Assembly (NCBI GenBank): GCA_035578155.1
Contig: JAPWDM010000046.1
Span: forward strand, 945,412-1,009,411
Length of the DNA stretch: 64,000 nt
Direction: 5' to 3'
DNA from: Brachynemurus nebulosus
Taxonomy: Eukaryota > Arthropoda > Insecta > Neuroptera > Myrmeleontidae
Numbering within the stretch: position 1 is the stretch's first letter; the number at the start of each line of letters is the position of its first letter. The notes beneath the pieces were generated by a model. The model made no database searches. It was not told the origin of the DNA and saw only the letters and a program-made list of their open reading frames with translations. Below are positions 11,167-23,909 of the stretch, piece by piece. A program made the position numbers and the translations under genes.

Positions 11167-11792
11167 TATAGTTGAAAAAATATTCCCAGACACTTTTGTA
11201 GGTTTCCTTCTTTTTTGTCCTTGTCGTACACTTTTCAACACTACACCAATGTCCTTAATCAGTGGTTTTTATTTAGTTTTTTAAATATTTGACATAATAA
11301 TATTTCATCTTCACAAAGTTAAAAAAATGATGCAATACTGTAAAGAAAAGTGAAATATGTTATTTTCAATTAGAGTAAACTATTTTCGTTTGATTTTAAC
11401 TGATTTGAAAATTCTAAGCAGTACATATTGACATCCACTGATTTTTGTTTTTCAAAATTATATTTTTAATAGTATTAAATATTTTGCTATGAATCCAGTC
11501 ATTCAGTTATTTTATGTGTATGTTTACAGTCAAGTTATAATATATCATTAATGTGATTTGTTTTCGGTTTCTTTAAGAAATATTCTTCTGTAATCAAATT
11601 ATTATTGAATAAACAGAATTTACATAAAAATATAAAATAATGTTATTAACTTATTATTTATTATTATTTCGTAACCTAATGTTGAATTAGTACCCTATGC
11701 ACTATTTATTTGTTTGACTGGAATTAGAAAAAGACAATCATACGTTGACAAAGAAACTATCAAAAGTGTCTGAGAATATTTTTTCAACTATA
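11167..11792. mobile_element. TIR element (626 bp), non-coding
   Basis: The ends form inverted repeats of about 32 bp with one mismatch: TATAGTTGAAAAAATATTCC at the left and its complement at the right, continuing through CAGACACTTTTG. TA could be the target duplication, which would suit Tc1/mariner, but the termini can be framed in more than one way. No coding sequence is seen. Confidence 0.65.
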
Positions 11793-11828
11793 GCAACAAA
11801 TGAAAAGATTGCTCGTTTAATAGTATAA

Positions 11829-13227
11829 GGCCGGCCACACACGTTCAGTTTCAACTGAGTTTGAACTGAATAGTTTAAACTGTCAGTTAAAACTGTACAC
11901 TGTACAAGCACACACACGTACAGTTCAATCCTTCATTCTTACCATGGATTCGAAACAACAGGACAATTTCACCCAGCAACGTCTTTAACTCCGTGAAAAT
12001 TTTATTATTGTTAAAAAACTCAAAAAACCAAACACTCTTGCTCCTGAAGTCCTGACACAAACTGAACTGAAAACTGAACAGTTGAACCCCCACACATGTA
12101 AGGCTCGTCACACACGTACAGTTTCAACTGACATACAGTGGGGCCAAATACCATTAAAGGTGGCAAAAATACAAAAAATTAAATTATAAACTACAATTTT
12201 TATGACCCCTTAAATCAATAGCTAAAATATTCTAGTAACGATCTCTGTAATTAACTTACGTAAAATAGCGCGGGGGTGCAAATATATCGACTATAATTTG
12301 TTATTTCTATAAATTGATTGCTTTTTAAACGATATCATTGTATGTAAAGTAATGATTTTCGGGACGGTTATTTAAGTTATAAAAAAAATAAATTAAAATC
12401 GGTTATAATGGGCGATGTTCCCCATGGTATATTATTTTTTTTATGTATCTTGTTTGTTAGAATCATTACCCGTATTGATGTTATCAAGCTTTAATGAAAC
12501 ATGGTTGAATTATCTAGAAAAATTCTGTAAAAATTAATTTCTTAAAGAATTTTAGTTACATATCCAATCGAATCCAACGGATATATTTGTGGCATTTGAT
12601 AAAGCAATTAGTCTATTTTGTTAATATGATTGCAGAGTTTGCACCAAATTGCACCTTTTTTCAAAAATTGCTGATTTTATTTTCATTTTGTTTGAGAAAA
12701 AATCATCAATAAGAAGCTTAGATGATTAGATTAGATAGCTCGTATACTGGCCGTATCTGGCTGCTTCATTTATATATTGATAGTGTGAGTCTATAGGATA
12801 TACAGAATATGTTCTTTGGTCTGTGGTCAGGAGCAAGTGCGTTTGATTTTTTTTTTCTTTTTTTTTTTTTTAACAATATAATTTCCGCGGAATTAAAGAT
12901 GTTGCTAGGTGAAATTGTCCTTCTGTTTCCAATCCATTGTAAAAACTGGAGGATTGAACTGTACGTGTGTGTGCTTCTATAGTGTACAGTTTCACCTGAC
13001 AGTTTAAACTATTCAGTTCAAACTGTCAGTTGAAACTGTACGTGTGTGGCGGGCCTAATAATCAGTTGAACTTTTCAGTTTAAAAAATTGAAATTTCATT
13101 CGTCTCAATTTAACTGTACAGTTGCGTTGAACTGAGACTGAAATACGTACACACGTAGAGGTTAAACTGTATAGTTGAACTGTTCAGTTTAAACTGTCAG
13201 TTGAAACTGTACGTGTGTGGCGGGCCT
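11829..13227. mobile_element. Cluster of nested TAA-flanked MITEs with CAGTTTNAACTG words
   Basis: Left-type ends lie after TAA at 11829 (GGCCGGCCACACACG) and 12102 (GGCTCGTCACACACG). Right-type ends (CGTGTGTGGCGGGCC) lie before TAA at 13055 and before TAC at 13226. TAA flanks 11829-13055 on both sides, matching PIF/Harbinger. The subterminal DNA is packed with the palindromic words CAGTTTCAACTG, CAGTTTAAACTG and ACTGTACAGT. The interior 12125-12890 looks unrelated and probably inserted. Which ends belong together is not settled. Confidence 0.6.
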
Positions 13228-13386
13228 ACATTTTCCCACAGAAATTAAATATTTTCTCGAGATAAAAAGTAGTCTATAATCGTCTCTGTTCCGCAAAATA
13301 CGTCTGTGCAAAATTTTAAGTTAATTAGTTAAGCTGTTTAGGCGTGAAAGCCAGTCAAACAAACAAACAAACTCACTTTCGCATTT
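13228..13386 (+). repeat. Second copy of the insect dispersed repeat, 3' part
   Basis: The phrase CCCACAGAAATTAAATATTT is shared with 9530-9560, followed by a tail with repeated CAAA and CACTTTCGCATTT. The tail is interrupted by the foldback at 13387 and resumes at 14829 with ATTTATAATATTAG, the usual ending of this repeat. The foldback is therefore the younger insertion. Confidence 0.5.
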
Positions 13387-14828
13387 GGGTCATTTCATTT
13401 CAAATCATCCAATAAAAAAGTAAAATGTCACCCATGACCTCAGATTTAGCTGAAATTTTTTTTATTTGTTTATTTACCCATTCTAATCATCTGTACAAAA
13501 TTTAAAAAAATTATCTCTAATAGTTTTCAAGTTATGAATTTTTGAAATTTAGCAAAATAGGGTTAAAATGATGTTTCCGTGGTATCACTTTCGGTGACGT
13601 TATTATATTAAAAAATCCATAACTTCTGTAATATTTAACATAAAGTAATAATTTTTTCATCAAAATGTTCAGAAAAGTCAGGAGATTACAGGAAAAATAA
13701 ATTTGGTTAATTATCACTTCATGTTTCTATGTAATGCTTTGTTAGACTTAAATTTTGAGACATTTTTTAATCGATAAACAAAAAATCTTGAAAAGTGATT
13801 ATTGCTCAAAGGCATAGCAGTAACCGTAGTAATTTTTTTTTTTAAATTTACGCTAAAGATGTAAACTAAAATAATCTGGAACAAAAATAATGTTTTTTTA
13901 CCCGCTAATATTTTTCAGACACGTCCGACGTCTGGAAGCTCAAAAAACGAGCTTTTTGGAATAATTTCTCAAAATTCAAAATTTTTGTTTACACCATTAG
14001 AAAGAGGAGAAAAAATTACATAAAAAAGGTCTTTAAACTATTATTCTATGTCAACTAGTTTCCAAGAAAAACTAATTTTTATAAATGGTCGCCGTATATA
14101 CCACTGTCGCAGCATCCTGCATAACATAGCGAAATTCCATTTATAAAAATTAGTTTTTCTTGGAAACTAGTTGACATAGAATAATAGTTTAAAGACCTTT
14201 TTTATGTGATTTTTTCTCCTCTTTCCAATGATGTAAACAAAAATTTTGAATTTTGGGAAATTATTCCTAAAAACTCGTTTTTTGAGCTTCCAGACGTCGG
14301 ACGTGTCTGAAAAATATTAGCGGGTAAAAAACCATTATTTTTGTTCCAGATTATTTTAGTTTACATCTTTAGGATAAATTTAAAAAAAAATTACTAGGGT
14401 TACTGCTATGCCTTTGGTCAATAATCACTTTTAAAGATTTTTGTTTATCGATTAAAAAATGCCTCTCAAAATTTAAGTCTAACAAAGCATTACATAGAAA
14501 CATGAAGTGATAATTAACCAAATTTATTTTTCCTGTAATCTCCTGACTTTTCTGAACATTTTGATGAAAAAATTATTACTTTATGTTAAATATTACAGAA
14601 GTTATGGATTTTTTAATATAATAACGTCACCGAAAGTGATACCACGGAAACATCATTTTAACCCTATTTTGCTAAATTTCAAAAATTCATAACTTGAAAA
14701 CTAATAGAGATAATTTTTTTAAATTTTGTACAGATGATTAGGATGGTTAAATAAACAAATAAAAAAATTTTCAGCTAAACCTGAGGTCATGGGTGACATG
14801 ACCTGGATGAAGTGGCGTGTAATGACCC
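13387..14828. mobile_element. Foldback element (1442 bp) inserted in an older repeat
   Basis: The ends are GGGTCATT and AATGACCC, flanked by ATTT on both sides (13383-13386, 14829-14832). The arms (about 13424-14085 and 14139-14799) are nearly identical in reverse, so a 61-codon open frame occurs twice in mirror image. The roughly 54-bp loop contains CTGTCGCAGCAT and GCATAACATAGCGAA. Those words also form the right ends of the large repeats at 36797 and 48148, which links these elements. Confidence 0.8.
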
Positions 14829-14850
14829 ATTTATAATATTAGTTTTTATG

Positions 14851-16261
14851 TGTCCGTGCTGATTTTTTAAAAGTGTTAATATATTCTGTCCGTTTTTTTT
14901 ATAGATGTCAACAAATTATAAAACAAAAACATTAATAAATCAAAATTTTTGTGTTATATTTTCTTAAAAACATATTCATTGGATTAAAAAAACTTGGTTT
15001 CATGCTTATTAAGAAAAAAAATGGGTGTTTAATTTATTTATTAATTTTTATAAGCTACTTTAATGACACACCTAAAAATAGTGTTCCGTAATGGGGGCTT
15101 TTACCCTACTCTGATTAATTTTTAAAGTAGAGTAATAAAACATACGTCTAATTTTATGCTTAAAGTGTACTCTTTCATAATTCGTGATTAGCTTTAATAT
15201 AAATTTAGTGTTTTTTGAGTTAATGGGGGTGATAAATTACTGAAAATAAGAAATGTGATTTTGCAGTAATTTATCAAATTAATCAATTAGTGCCTAATCA
15301 TTTGTGATCAGTGATTGAGCAGCTTCATAAGTCTACTGTAATAATAATTTAATAGCAAAAGTAGGTACAGTCAAATCTTCACGCGGTATCCTTATTTCAT
15401 ACCATACTAGACCAAGAGGGCAATTCCATATGTGACTGACTCTACATTTGACACAACTTGCGTTTTATTTTGCTTTATATTACAAATACCACAATGTTTA
15501 CAGTTTCAATTTTAGCATGGTTTTATAGTTGATCCTCCAATTATCCCTCTGTAGTAAAAAGTGCGCACATACAAAGTTGTTAAATATGATTTATTTAATA
15601 AAATGTAAATGTACATGCAAAAGGCAGTCGCCTTCGAGAGTGTTTTTAAACCTCAAAAATCTTCCTCTGTACAGGCGTTATAATTTTAAATTATATCTTC
15701 AACCGAAGTATATGAAACAAATTATTGGAAAATGATAAAATAAAAATCTTTACTTTTTTAGGAAATTAGTTATTCGAAAAACAAAACGTGACTGACACTA
15801 CCGTCACTTTGCATTGCAAAATAGTAGTATTTTTAAGGGAGGAGTTCAAATAAAAAAGCAACTTTTTTATTTATGATTATTTTGCTTGTTGAAATTTGTT
15901 TCAAATTAGGGATGGTTTCAAATAGAAAATTTTGTTTTTGAAACATTCATTACTCTTCCCTATAGGGGAAGGGGACCCTTTTTCACAAGTTTTTAAGCGT
16001 TTACAAGGAACGTCATATCTAAAAAAGTAATGAATATTTTTTAAATATTTTTTCATTATTTTATTCCTAAAGGACCTGTCCATAAAGCTGAGTATGGGTT
16101 TCAGGTAATTTTAAAAATTAACTATAAAATTGTAATCCCAAAGTTCTAAAAATTATAAAACCCAATTTTTTATTTAAAAAAAAAAAATGTTTAAAAATAG
16201 TTACAATTGTTCGAATGGAAAAAGCATACTCCACTTTATGCGCAATATGTTTATGAACAAA
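14851..16261. other. Unannotated AT-rich stretch with a recurring TGACTGACACTAC word
   Basis: No gene is recognised. GTGACTGACTCTAC occurs near 15433 and GTGACTGACACTAC near 15788. The same word recurs on the far side of the F2 copy at about 18783 and 18951, so F2 copy 2 may have split an older repeat. Confidence 0.4.
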
Positions 16262-17766
16262 ATCGCCGTGAGCAGCGGAGCCCCATCACGGAAGTCGAAT
16301 TTTTTCCTTTCATCTTCGGTATTGAGTGTCTAAAAGCGAAATGTAATTGAAAGTCCACAAGCGATTTGTCATTTTGGTGGTTTCAAAACTGATGATGAGT
16401 GTCCGGTTGACCGGGGCTTTAAAAAAAGGTTTTAAGTTTTTAAGGGCTGAATCTCAGTAAATTTCAATTTTGTACTGATAGCAGTTAACAGCAAAAAAGC
16501 CAACACAATTCGTACGAGGGCATTCCTACCCATGCTTATCCGCCAATTGCCTTTGTGTTTGATTTTTAAATATTTATTAAAAAAGGAACTTAAATAGTAA
16601 ACTGGAAGGCTTTTATGAAGATATTATTTCTTTCCAAAAAAATCCAAAATTTCTATTTTATAAATAATAAAAATCCAAAATTCCTAATTTATAAATAAAC
16701 AGTGATTTAATAACATTTTTAAATTACTTAATATGTATATATTTCATTTGTTATAAAAGTAAATTCACTTTTTTTTTAAATTTTTAAAAATTACTATTCA
16801 CCTACGTATTTAGAATAAAAATAATGCATTTGAAACACATTTAACAATAGCATTCAATTCCGATGTAAAAATGGGAAAAGTGGGGGGAAAAGTAATGTGG
16901 ACTCCCTAAAAGGTACTAGGTGGATACTAACTGAATACACGTACAAAATTTCAGCCGTCTAGGTTTCCTTAGAGAGTCTCTAGACGTGTTAGAAAAAAAG
17001 CAAAAAAATTAAGGAAATATTGGCGTAAAAATCGTGGGGGTAAGGGTTAAAAGTTGAAACCTCCAAAAAACAGTGTCTGGCTATTAGCTTAACCTGTACA
17101 CAAAATTTCAGCCCTCTAGGTTTATTTGGGGAGATTTTGACCCGAACGAAACTGTTAAAAAACAAGAAAAATCATGTTCTTTTGGGTATAAAAATGGTGG
17201 GGGTGGGGGGGGTTAAAAGTCGAGACCCCCAAAAGGCATCCCCTTGATACTAACTCAATCCGAATACAAAATTTCAGCCCTCTAGGTTTATTTGGGTGAC
17301 CTATGCGAGTGGTACAAACTTCGAAAACATCGAAAATGCATGAAATTGTAGCTTAAAAATGAGGGGGTGGGGGTAAAATATTAAAACCTCCAAAAAGCAC
17401 AATCTAGGTACGAACTTTATCAACACACCAAATTTCAACCCTCTACGTTAATTCTGGGGGGCTGGGGGCGTGTTAGATCCAGCTAAAATCGGTTTTTTCC
17501 CCCTCTATTCCCTCCAAATCATCCTAGGAAGCTGAATTTTGAATATGTTGTAGATAATTCACCAAAACATTATTTCCAACCGGTTTGGAAAAGTTTTATT
17601 GTTTTGCCACCCCCCACCAGCCCCTTAAAGGTTGGGTCGGATCAAAAATTTTCCCAAAATATGACCCCAGTTTAATAGTATGAGGTGCCTCGAAAATGAG
17701 CCCCACTTACCAAAGTTTATCTCTTAACTTCCATAGGGGGGCCCTACACATATTAAAAGGTGGCGG

Positions 17767-17830
<64 letters not shown>

Positions 17831-17945
17831 CATTTTTTTCTACATATTCCTGTTCTACGGGTCCGAAAACGGTAAGCGCCCTACTCTCGCCGTTCTTGCC
17901 GTATAGACTGTATAAGTCTAATTTTTTCAAGGAAAAATTCGACTT
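16262..17945 (-). mobile_element. F2 repeat, copy 2
   Basis: A near full-length F2 copy without the tRNA insertion. It starts CGCCGTGAGCAGCGGAGCCC and runs through the body phrases to GGGGGGCCCTACACAT. A (TA)n tract follows at 17769-17826, then the terminal block ending GTATAAGTCTAATTTTTT. It is strongly similar in reverse to 6713-8868 and in direct orientation to 38510-39800 and 41299-42780. Confidence 0.75.
17769..17826. repeat. (TA)n microsatellite inside F2 copy 2
   Basis: About 58 bp of pure TA at the same internal position as in F2 copy 1. Confidence 0.95.
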
Positions 17946-19254
17946 AAAAATTAAGTCTATCTTTTCTAGAACTTGAGATATGATTTTCCTTGTCGGGAAA
18001 AACACAAGTTTCGAGAAACGGTAAAAAACAAAAATAATAACAAAAGAAGCAGTTTACCCACTGTTTATTAAAACGTCTTCAAAGGCATACAAATAAAAGA
18101 ACATTATCTCAGTGCATACTATAACTCGTGTACACACCAAAACTAAATATTACTGATCAAATCGCGAGGGGGGGGGGGGCGAGCGTTATCTGCAAAGGAG
18201 CAGCAACTTGGCTGTGCAGCGGCTCACAAATAAATGTTTTTCTACTTGGAAAAAAAAACTTTTGGCCATGTTTTATATATCACCGTGTTTGTAAAGAACC
18301 ACAGAACGAAATAAAAACAAAAAACGAGATTCGAAAAAAATTAGTTTATTAGCCGTTTCTGGCGTGAACTTCTCCCTTAAATAAAATATTAGAAATTGAC
18401 ACTACAGAACATAAAATAGGAATTTTAAAATAATTTCAAAGGTAGAAAAACGTACTAAAATGTTATTTTTTTAATCAAATCACAACATACAGAAAGTCCC
18501 TAATAAAATGTTGGAAACCAGCACTTAAACTAAAATAATTTAAAACATTCTTAGAAACATGAATAATAAAATTCTTTTCAAAAACTTAAACATTTTGTTT
18601 AACAGCGAATAAAATTTTTTTTACAGAAATACAAAATTTCTTAAGTTTTTTTAAAGACCTCCAGACTTTTAGGAAACTTATAACAGAGATTCTGTTCCCC
18701 CTAAGAAACATGTTAGGATTGGGTAATATCTCCAATATGTCTTCAAAAGACACGAAATGCTACAATTCACTATGATGCAGTCGTGACTGACACTACAAAA
18801 ATGTTTCAACCTGTTTAAGGATTATTTAAAAAAATAATAGATTTATGATATTGGCATCATGTAAGTAATTCTGTCAAGTAGGAAAATCTAATTTTTCCTT
18901 GATGAAGGATAAGTTTTACTAAAGTGAGAGAGAAAATTCTGTTTATTCTGTGACTGACACTACAACTGAACATTACACAATCTTATCAATTTAATATCTC
19001 TTAAGAAAAAAAAGTGTTTACGTAAATTACGGACTATTTATCGGTAAATCGTTACTTGACTTATCAGTATGTAGTAAATCATTACAATAACTCAAAGTAC
19101 TTATCGTGAAAATGTAATTAAAACTCCATTACAAATTCACTGTTAGCTTATACTCACGACACCACTTCGAAAATGACAGTATTGCCAGAAAATAAAAAAC
19201 AAATCTTTGCTGCAATTCAGAAAACTTAAACGTACTATAGTGCTACTATCATAC
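17946..19254. other. Unannotated stretch with TGACTGACACTAC words
   Basis: No gene is recognised. A run of about 12 G lies at 18168-18179. GTGACTGACACTAC occurs near 18783 and 18951, and a shorter TTGACACTAC near 18397. These match the words upstream of F2 copy 2 and suggest one older repeat on both sides of it. Confidence 0.4.
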
Positions 19255-19256
19255 TA

Positions 19257-20765
19257 CAGTAGCCGTCCAAGATAGTCACACAAATGTTCCTCTAGTGACT
19301 ATCTTGGAAGTCATAGACGTCCGTCAGGTGGGGTAAACGCTTACACCAGGAATCCAATGGTACGTAGTGGTCGGTGCAAATTTAAGAGGAAGTACGTAAA
19401 ATTGGAAGATCAGGGGCGTCGGCTAATTTTTATGCGGGGGGTTGGTAAATATTATTTATCTGAATTTATTTAAAACAAAACTATTCTAAAAAACAATTTA
19501 CACCTAAAATTCAGTTCTACAGAAAAACGGAATTGAATGTTATATTAATGAATATAAGTGCGACTTTTAGAAAACTAGCAAAGATGTCGAAAAACCAACT
19601 TCACTATCGGATTCATCAGCGTAAAAGACGCCAAACAGCCGAAGCTGACAAAAATTCTAGAATATTCTACTCGTCAACTAGCAGAGATATCAAAAAACGG
19701 ACTTCACTTTTGATTTGGTTACTAAAAATTAGATTAAGCAGTGCAATTTGACAAAAATTCTAGAATGTTCTACTCGTCAACTAACAAAGATATCGAAACA
19801 CCGGTTGTACCATTTAATTGGTCATAAAAAAGAGGAAATATATCACATTTTGATAAATGTTTTAGAATATTCTATTTTGGCTGACGAACAGATCATTCTA
19901 GAATGTTGGCCAAAATGAAACATTTTGTTTATATTAGTTTAATTTTGGTTGGACAGTCAAATGGTGCAATCAATTTTTCAATATCTTTGCTACTTGACAA
20001 TTAGAATATTCTAGAACATTTACCAAAATGTGCTATTTGATCTCTTTTTAGGTGACCAATTCAATGGTGACGTCTGTGTTTGGATATCTTTGCTAGTTTA
20101 CGAATAGAATATTCCAGAACATTCATCAAGATAGGCTGTTTGGCCTCTTTTTCAATGACCAATTAAATGCTGTAATTGATTTTTTGATATCTTTGCTAGT
20201 TAACAAATAGAACATTCTAGAATTTTTATCAAACTGTGCTGCTTAATCTCATTTTTAGTGACCAAATCAATAGTGAAGTGTGTTTTTTGATATCTCTGCT
20301 AGTTAACGATTAGAATATTCTAGAATTTTACGTTACTCATTTTGCATTTGCATTTTGCATATTACGTATGCAGAATATGTGTATATATGTATGCAATAAA
20401 ATTTAAAAATTTTTAGTCTACGAGACCCTTGTAGTGTGTAGACGTAGTGTGTGCTAGAGCCCACTATAAAAAATTGGTCATCATGTTTGTACGGACCAAT
20501 GTCTTCACTCTAGAAGTCTACATAGACTAATATATGTACATATGTATCACAGACGACACACATCACACACATTACACGGTAGCTACCTCACAAGGTACCA
20601 CACGGCAGGTACACGGGGTATGTAATGTGCTGAGTAAGCAAATATTACATGTGACGCATATGTGCGTATAGACAAGAGCAAACATAGTATGTGGATGACG
20701 TATGTGTATATCTATTTCACTCGAAATGTGACTATCTCGGAAGTGACTATCTTGGACGGCTACTG
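19257..20765. mobile_element. Tc1/mariner-type element carrying a heat-shock-element-like array
   Basis: The terminal inverted repeats read CAGTAGCCGTCCAAGATAGT at the left and its complement at the right. TA flanks both sides (19255-19256, 20766-20767). CAGT ends plus TA duplication fit the Tc1/mariner/pogo group. No transposase remains. The interior (19530-20330) is made of repeated units of about 100-120 bp, each with GATATCTTTGCTAGTTNAC and an alternating GAA/TTC block. Units on the left half are inverted relative to the right half. Confidence 0.8.
19655..20325. promoter_or_regulatory. Eight heat-shock-element-like (nGAAnnTTCn) motifs
   Basis: Heat shock factor binds alternating GAA and TTC every five bases. 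Matches with three or more perfect pentamers lie at 19655-19667 (TTCTAGAATATTC), 19758-19770, 20004-20016, 20107-20124 (four pentamers), 20210-20222 and 20313-20325. Weaker ones with two pentamers lie at 19865-19872 and 19896-19903. The motifs are in the repeat units of the element, so they were copied together. Binding is inferred only from the motif. Confidence 0.5.
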
Positions 20766-20844
20766 TATAGTATTTTTACTACCAATATCAATTAATTATT
20801 TTTTTCATTTATGGAGATTTTTGCATGGAATTGCCCAAGAGCCA

Positions 20845-22374
20845 ATGGTATAAAAATCCCCGTCATCGAACACCCTCATAATTTAAGTGTAATTAAAAAG
20901 TAAATATCCCCAAAAATATAAAAACGTCGGTCGCCCCTAATTAATCCTGGACAATTTGCCGTAATTAAGCGAATTATCGAAAATACATTTTTTGACGTTT
21001 TAAATTGTCAAATAATTTCAAAAAATTAATAATCAACAATTTTTTTCATAGTTACAAAAAAAAAACAAACAGTTTTTTCCTAGCTACAAATTAATACAGT
21101 TCAAGAGCCCACAACTTTTTATCTATATGTATTTTGTACAAATATACGAAAAAAGGACGTTACTTCCGTCATAAAACATCCCAATAAAATTTATAAGGAA
21201 CACAAATAAATAAGTATAATTTCACAATATATAGGCTGTCCTTTCCGCATCTTCTACTAAATACTTCGGTATGACAGTATTGGTGGTATATCACAAATGG
21301 TATTGGCGATATCTCCGTCATAAAACATCGCAATGAAATTTATGTGGAATATACGAGTAGATAAAAGTGTACAGTTTCACAATATATGGGTCGCCCTTAC
21401 CGAATCTTGTATTAAATATAATCCGGCGACCTACTTCAAAGTATTGTATTGGCGGTAAATCACCCCGTCAAAAAACATCCAAATGAAATTTTTGGTGGAA
21501 TATAGATAAAAGTGTATAGTTTCATAATATACAGGTTTCCCTTACCGGATCTTGTATTAAATACTCCGGCGACCTATTTCAAAGTATCGTATTGGCGGTC
21601 ATCAAACATCCGAATCAAATTTATAGGGAATATTACAGGCAATTATCTATAGTTTCATAATATATAGGTCGCCTTTACCGGATCTTCAATTAAATACTCC
21701 GGCGACCTACTTCAAAGTATCGTACTGGCGACCTATATTGTGAAACTATATACATTTATCTATATTCCAGATAAATTTTATTCGCATATTTTATGACGGC
21801 AATACCGCTAATACCATTTGCGATATACCGCCGATATACTGTGAAACTGTACACTTTTATCAACTCGTATATTCCACATAAATTTCATTGCGATATTTTA
21901 TGACGGAGATATCGCCAACACCATTTGTGATATACCATCAATACTGTCATACCGAAGTATTTAGTACAAGATGCGGAAAGGACAGCCTATATATTGTGAA
22001 ATTATACATATTTATTTGTGTTCCTTATGAATTTTATTGGGATGTTTTATGACGGAAGTAACGTCCTTTTTTCGTATATTTGTACAAAATACATATAGAT
22101 AAAAAGTCGTGGGCTCTTGAACTGTATTAATTTGTAGCTAGAAAAAAACTGTTTGCTTTTTTTGTAACTATGAAAAAAATTGTTGATTATTAATTTTTTG
22201 AAGTTATTTGACAATTTAAAACGTCAAAAAATGTATTTTCGATAATTCGCTTAATTACGGCAATTTGTCCAGGATTAATTAGGGGCGACCGACGTTTTTA
22301 TATTTTTGGGGATATTTACTTTTTAATTACACTTAAATTATGAGGGTGTTCGATGACGGGGATCTTCATACCAT
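20845..22374. mobile_element. Foldback element (about 1.53 kb) with internal subrepeats
   Basis: The arms begin ATGGTATAAAAATCCCCGTC at the left and end with the complement at the right. They stay similar to a centre near 21600-21700. Each arm contains repeats of the phrase ACCGGATCTT..ATTAAATACTCCGGCGACC and of CATAAAACATC. No coding sequence is seen. It is directly followed by another foldback at 22399. Confidence 0.8.
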
Positions 22375-22398
22375 ACGGGATCTTGGTCTATAAACAAT

Positions 22399-23909
22399 TT
22401 AGACCGAGCGTTGACCGTCAAAAGTCTTACGTCATAAAACACAAGAAAATTTCTGTTAGAAAATTAAAGATTAGCAAAAAAGTAACACAATGCACTAGAG
22501 TTGCCTAATCCAAACTGGGCAATAAGGTCAAAAATTTAACAGTTTTATCAAGCTTTGACAGTTTTCTTAATTTATGAAATACAAAGGAAAAATAATCAAA
22601 AATGTAGTAGATTACTATAGCAATTATTCAATTTAATTAATTAAAAAAAAAAAAATACAATTCAGTAATTTATTTTTTTACCTATAACTACATACAGATA
22701 AATATTTTTACATCTTTGATTTCCTTATGATTTTATAGTCACAATAGGTTTGTATATAGGAATGTAAATATATATGTTACGCTCAAAGATCGAAATCGGT
22801 CATTGAGCGAAAAAAACGACCACAACGCGTTGTGGTCATTTAAAATCATCCACAACGCAAAATTCGTGTTGTGGCACTTATAAAAACAGCCACAACGCGT
22901 TGTGGCTAACTCAAAAAGACCACAACGCGAAATTCGCGTCGTGGCTTTCATAAGATTTGACCATAACGCGACGTGGTCATTTAAAAAAGCCACACCGCGT
23001 TCTGTACGACAAGTTGATGCAATTGCGGTACGACGGACAGGTTGTTATTAGTCAACAGACGAACGTTCTGATCAGGAACCTTCCACGCAAAAGGGAGTCA
23101 AATTTTTAAAATATTTAACACCTTGTTCGCTTTGCAAATTTAACAAAGAATGCCCAAATCTGCATGAAATTTTTTATATGTGAAACCTATAGGTAAATTC
23201 TACAGTACAAATGGTACAAATATAACATAGAGATTTACCATTTTGGAAAAGCTGCAATTATGAATGTAATTAGTACTAAAAAACTGGAATTACTAGTATA
23301 ATTTAAAAATAATTTATTTAAGTAAATAACAAAATTCAATTATCTTTTTTTTTAGCGAATTTACAATTTTTTTTTTTATTACTTTTGGTGTGATAGGAAA
23401 CGATAAAAATCATAAATATTTAATTTAAAATATTCACAGCCGAAAACCCGTAGAAATAAAATTTGAAAAATGTGCTATAATTATTCGTATATGCTGTAAA
23501 ATTTTAATCAACTGTTGGTGTGAATCATTTTGTATATATATTTACATTCCTATATACAAACCTATTGTGACTATAAAATCATAAGGAAATCAAAGATGTA
23601 AAAATATTTATCTGTATGTAGTTATAGGTAAAAAAATAAATTACTGAATTGTATTTTTTTTTTTAAATCAATTAAATTGAATAATTGCTATAGTAATCTA
23701 CTACATTTTTGATTATTTTTCCTTTGTATTTCATAAATTAAGAAAACTGTCAAAGCTTGATAAAACTGTTAAATTTTTGACCTTATTGCCCAGTTTGGAT
23801 TAGGCAACCCTAGTGCATTGTGTTACTTTTTTGCTAATCTTTAATTTTCTAACAGAAATTTTCTTGTGTTTTATGACGTAAGACTTTTGACGGTCAACGC
23901 TCGGTCTAA
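22399..23909. mobile_element. Foldback element with a palindrome array on one side
   Basis: The arms (22399-22765 and 23537-23909) begin TTAGACCGAGCGTTGACCGT and end with its complement, and are nearly identical over about 370 bp. TA could be the target duplication. The 770-bp space between the arms is not symmetrical: the array of CCACAACGCG palindromes at 22818-23003 sits only next to the left arm. Confidence 0.75.
22818..23003. repeat. Array of six short palindromes, CCACAACGCGTTGTGG type
   Basis: Six related palindromic words are spaced about 30-40 bp apart. Short forms at 22818-22837, 22890-22905 and 22961-22976 alternate with long forms at 22850-22874 and 22920-22944, in which AAATT or a similar spacer splits the palindrome. 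A degenerate sixth lies at 22990-23003. Each long form would make a hairpin with a stem of 9-10 bp. They are much more GC-rich than the surroundings. Confidence 0.8.

Noticed and set aside
13532..14692. Two identical 61-codon frames on opposite strands
   Set aside because: They are the same arm of the 13387-14828 foldback read in both directions, so identity reflects the palindrome and not selection.
18128..18352. 74-codon frame through a G-run
   Set aside because: It depends on reading through about 12 G and has no family resemblance.
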